From: an uncultured Ruminococcus sp.
GTDB taxonomy: Bacteria; Bacillota; Clostridia; Oscillospirales; Ruminococcaceae
NCBI GenBank assembly: GCA_946183385.1
Contig: CAMHBN010000090.1
Span: 1-7,324, forward strand
Reading direction: 5' to 3'
Length of the DNA: 7,324 bases
Made by a program: the position numbers and the translations under genes. Shown piece after piece: positions 5,503-7,324 of this stretch (positions are counted from its first letter, which is position 1; every line of letters begins with the position of its first letter). Under the pieces are notes generated by a model. That model saw nothing but the letters and a program-made list of their open reading frames with translations, was not told where the DNA came from and searched no databases.

Positions 5503-6939
5503 ATGAACTACAGAATGATAACCTATATAATGGGTCAGATACTGAAGGTCGTGGGACTGTGTATGCTACTCCCGATAGTTGTGGGACTCATATATCACGA
5601 GCACCACATACTTCTTTCGTTTCTGATACCGTTCCTGATAACGATGGCAATAGCCTTCACTTTCACGGTAAAAAAGCCCAAGGACAACACAGTCTACTCA
5701 ATGGAGGGCTTCGTGAGCGTTGCGGCGTCGTGGATAGCGATGTCCGCGATAGGAGCTCTGCCGTTCGTTATCTCGCGCGAGATACCCAACTACTTCGACG
5801 CCCTGTTCGAGACTGTCTCAGGCTTCACCACCACGGGAGCCACCGTTCTCGGCAATGTCGAGGCGATGTCGCGCACCTGTCTGTTCTGGCGAGCATTCAC
5901 CCACTGGCTGGGAGGTATGGGCGTGCTGATGTTCGTGCTCGCGATAATGTCGAGCAACGACTCGCGTACCATGCACATGATGCGTGCGGAGTGCGCAGGA
6001 CCGAATGTCGGCAGACTTGTATCAAAGTCGAGCTTCTCGGCGCGTATACTCTACAGCATATACATCGCCCTCACGCTCTCGGAGACGGGAATGCTGATGA
6101 TAGGCGGTATGCCGCTGTATGACGCCATTATCCACTCGTGCTCGTCAGCGGGTACCGGCGGCTTCTCAATGTGGAACGACAGCATCGGACACTACAACAG
6201 CCCGTACATAGAAATGGTCATTGCGGTGTTCATCATACTCTTCGGCGTCAATTTCAATCTCTACTACTATCTGCTGATAAGGAAGGTGTCGCTCGCCTAC
6301 AAGAACGAGGAGGTGCGCACCTATTTCAGCATAATCATACTTGCGACGGGTATCATCACCCTGACCGTTATGAAGCAGTACGGCTCGGTGCTCGAGGCAC
6401 TGAGACGCTCGTTCTTCATGGTCGCCTCGACCATAACCTCGGCGGGCTTCTCCACGACGGATACGGGTCAGTGGCCCGTGTTCGCACAGACCTTGCTCCT
6501 GCTGCTGATGTTTGTGGGCTCGTGTGCGGGCTCGACGGGCGGCGGCATGAAGGTCGCACGTATAATGATAATCGTAAAGACGGGTATCCGCGAGCTGAAA
6601 TACATCGTAAGCCCACGCGCAGTCGCTGCCATCAAGATGGACGGCAAGCCCGTGGAGAAGGACGTGGTACGCGGCGCCTCCAATTATTTCATACTGTTCA
6701 TGCTGCTTATGGCGATATCGGTGCTGCTGATATCACACGACCGCTTCTCCATCGAGGAGAACCTCTCGGCAGTCATCACGTGTATGAACAACATCGGCTT
6801 CGGCGTGGGAAGATTCAGTCCCTCGGGCAACCTCGGCGGGCTCGATTCCTTCTCGAAGGTGGTCCTGTGCTTTGATATGCTCCTCGGACGCCTTGAGATA
6901 TACCCGCTGATACTCCTGTTTGCAAGAAAGAAAGATTAA
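5503..6939 (+). CDS. trkH: Trk K+ transport system, membrane channel subunit TrkH
   Basis: TrkH is the K+-conducting subunit, built from four M1-P-M2 repeats whose P-loops form the selectivity filter. The 478-residue protein is almost entirely hydrophobic helices and has normal length (E. coli 483). The four filter segments are visible: SGFTTTGAT (106-114), SSAGTGGFS (214-222), TSAGFSTTD (312-320) and NNIGFGVG (429-436). The GSTGGGMKVAR stretch (343-353) after the third filter contains the conserved basic residues of the gating loop in D3M2. RAFTHWLGGMGVL (130-142) is another family hallmark. The best ribosome site, AGGGAG at 5481-5486, begins on the last base of the trkA stop codon and lies 16 nt from the ATG, unusually far. 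No in-frame ATG, GTG or TTG lies closer. Translational coupling to trkA is likely. Confidence 0.97.
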   Translation: MNYRMITYIMGQILKVVGLCMLLPIVVGLIYHEHHILLSFLIPFLITMAIAFTFTVKKPKDNTVYSMEGFVSVAASWIAMSAIGALPFVISREIPNYFDALFETVSGFTTTGATVLGNVEAMSRTCLFWRAFTHWLGGMGVLMFVLAIMSSNDSRTMHMMRAECAGPNVGRLVSKSSFSARILYSIYIALTLSETGMLMIGGMPLYDAIIHSCSSAGTGGFSMWNDSIGHYNSPYIEMVIAVFIILFGVNFNLYYYLLIRKVSLAYKNEEVRTYFSIIILATGIITLTVMKQYGSVLEALRRSFFMVASTITSAGFSTTDTGQWPVFAQTLLLLLMFVGSCAGSTGGGMKVARIMIIVKTGIRELKYIVSPRAVAAIKMDGKPVEKDVVRGASNYFILFMLLMAISVLLISHDRFSIEENLSAVITCMNNIGFGVGRFSPSGNLGGLDSFSKVVLCFDMLLGRLEIYPLILLFARKKD

Positions 6940-6940
6940 C

Positions 6941-7119
6941 GCATTTGTTACCCGCCGAAAGCAGACTATGCCTTTTGTACAGAGTAAGCGAGCTTGCGAG
7001 CGGCAACGAAGCTGGGTTCCAAGGGGTGCGCCCCTTGGCAGGGTCTGGGGCGGCGCCCCAGCGGAGTCCAGAGGCAGAGCCTCTGGCGGGTCAAGGGCAG
7101 AGCCCTTGAAAGCAAATTT
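6941..7119 (+). repeat. Long four-hairpin dispersed repeat, copy 2
   Basis: This is the second copy of the repeat at 204-380, in the same orientation, beginning 2 bp after the trkH stop. The hairpins are 7019-7038 (CCAAGGGG, loop TGCG, CCCCTTGG), 7045-7061 (CTGGGGC, loop GGC, GCCCCAG), 7068-7086 (CCAGAGGC, loop AGA, GCCTCTGG) and 7092-7108 (CAAGGGC, loop AGA, GCCCTTG). Against copy 1, hairpins 3 and 4 are identical. In hairpin 1 the stem has changed extensively with full pairing kept, and hairpin 2 restores Watson-Crick pairs where copy 1 has G-T. No protein or transposase is encoded. Open frames crossing it on either strand are chance. Confidence 0.87.
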
Positions 7120-7129
7120 GACCTATATA

Positions 7130-7149
7130 CCGCCCGACACCGTCGGCGG
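7130..7149 (+). other. GC-rich stem-loop between the long repeat and the terminator
   Basis: CCGCC (7130-7134) and GAC (7136-7138) pair with GTC (7142-7144) and GGCGG (7145-7149), leaving one bulged C and an ACC loop. No T-tract follows. It is probably transcribed in the trkH 3' UTR. It could be a fifth, unrelated hairpin that protects the 3' end, but its role is unknown. Confidence 0.45.
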
Positions 7150-7180
7150 GACTGTGCAAATAACCAAATAAAACGAAAAG

Positions 7181-7223
7181 AGCGGCTTTTTTGAGAATTT
7201 CTCTTGACAAGCCGCTTTTTTTT
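7181..7223 (+). terminator. Intrinsic terminator downstream of trkH
   Basis: AGCGGCTT (7181-7188) pairs with AAGCCGCT (7209-7216), and eight T (7216-7223) follow. The 20-nt loop contains a small inner stem (GAG at 7193-7195 with CTC at 7201-7203). The structure is followed by a -10 box and overlaps the rpsL promoter. It would end trkA-trkH transcripts before rpsL. Confidence 0.85.
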
Positions 7224-7232
7224 GGATATAAT
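7204..7232 (+). promoter_or_regulatory. Sigma-A type promoter for rpsL, embedded in the upstream terminator
   Basis: A perfect TTGACA (7204-7209) and a perfect TATAAT (7227-7232) are 17 bp apart. The -35 box lies in the loop and first base of the terminator 3' arm, and the spacer holds the rest of that arm plus the T-tract. Initiation near 7239 gives a leader of about 46 nt before the rpsL ATG. The GTGC/GCAC inverted repeat (7241-7244, 7255-7258) in the leader is weak. Confidence 0.85.
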
Positions 7233-7284
7233 TATTTAGTGTGCTCTATTATGCGCACAGAATAACTAAAAAAGGAGGAAAAAT

Positions 7285-7324
7285 ATGCCTACATTTAACC
7301 AGCTCGTACGTAAGGGAAGAAAGG
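7285..7324 (+). CDS. rpsL: 30S ribosomal protein S12 (N-terminus only; 3' end outside the window)
   Basis: The 13 visible codons read MPTFNQLVRKGRK, the highly conserved start of S12, the ribosomal protein at the decoding centre that carries streptomycin-resistance sites. GGAGG at 7274-7278 lies 6 nt before the ATG. Only the N-terminal tail is present. In most bacteria rpsL opens the str operon with rpsG, fusA and tuf, and that continuation is expected beyond the window but not seen. Its dedicated consensus promoter suits a strongly expressed ribosomal gene. Confidence 0.93.
   Translation, partial: MPTFNQLVRKGRK

Noticed and set aside
6920..7194. Short plus-strand open frames over the second long repeat
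   Set aside because: They read through repeat hairpins, overlap the trkH end, and have no ribosome site. The equivalent frame in copy 1 is not maintained.
7236..7269. A TTAGTGTGC...GCAC...ACTAA leader structure as an autoregulatory site for rpsL
   Set aside because: The expected transcript start (about 7239) falls inside the 5' arm, so the outer stem cannot form in RNA, and the inner stem is only 4 bp.

Overview
The window looks like a chromosomal segment from a GC-rich anaerobic Bacillota, most likely an Oscillospiraceae/Ruminococcus-like gut or rumen bacterium. This placement is an inference. It rests on strong AGGAGG-type ribosome binding sites, consensus TTGACA/TATAAT promoters, GC-rich genes that still use ATA (Ile) and AGG (Arg) freely, an S12 start reading MPTFNQLVRKGRK, and intergenic repeats of a style I associate with that group. 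All genes are on the plus strand.

Layout. (1) Positions 1-81 hold the last 26 codons of an unidentified gene. (2) Positions 82-444 are non-coding: a degenerate inverted repeat piece, a GTAG-tagged hairpin, a ~177-bp repeat built of four tandem hairpins, and then a perfect-consensus promoter. (3) Positions 445-3745 are a compact four-gene operon: a GH26-like (clan GH-A) glycosidase-family protein, a membrane-anchored protein with degenerate WG-like repeats, ispD and ispF. It closes with a strong intrinsic terminator whose stem overlaps the ispF stop codon. (4) Positions 3773-4041 hold five more short hairpin repeats of one family, in both orientations. (5) A second perfect promoter drives trkA and trkH (4123-6939), a two-component K+ uptake system. 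(6) Positions 6940-7284 hold a second copy of the four-hairpin repeat, another hairpin, an intrinsic terminator, and a third perfect promoter whose -35 box overlaps the terminator stem. (7) From 7285 the window enters rpsL (ribosomal protein S12), probably the first gene of the str operon.

How the genes work together. IspD and IspF catalyse steps 3 and 5 of the MEP pathway, which supplies isopentenyl diphosphate for undecaprenyl and other isoprenoids. TrkH is the K+-conducting membrane subunit and TrkA its nucleotide-binding cytoplasmic regulator. I see no reason in the sequence why the glycosidase-like and WG-like genes share the ispDF operon.

The protein-coding content is mostly housekeeping. 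The less explained material lies in the three intergenic regions. There are two families of structured repeats. One is a REP-like hairpin with a conserved GTAG tag and variable, self-complementary stems. The other is a four-hairpin array whose first two stems differ between copies but keep their pairing. No transposase, CRISPR array, tRNA or rRNA gene is visible.
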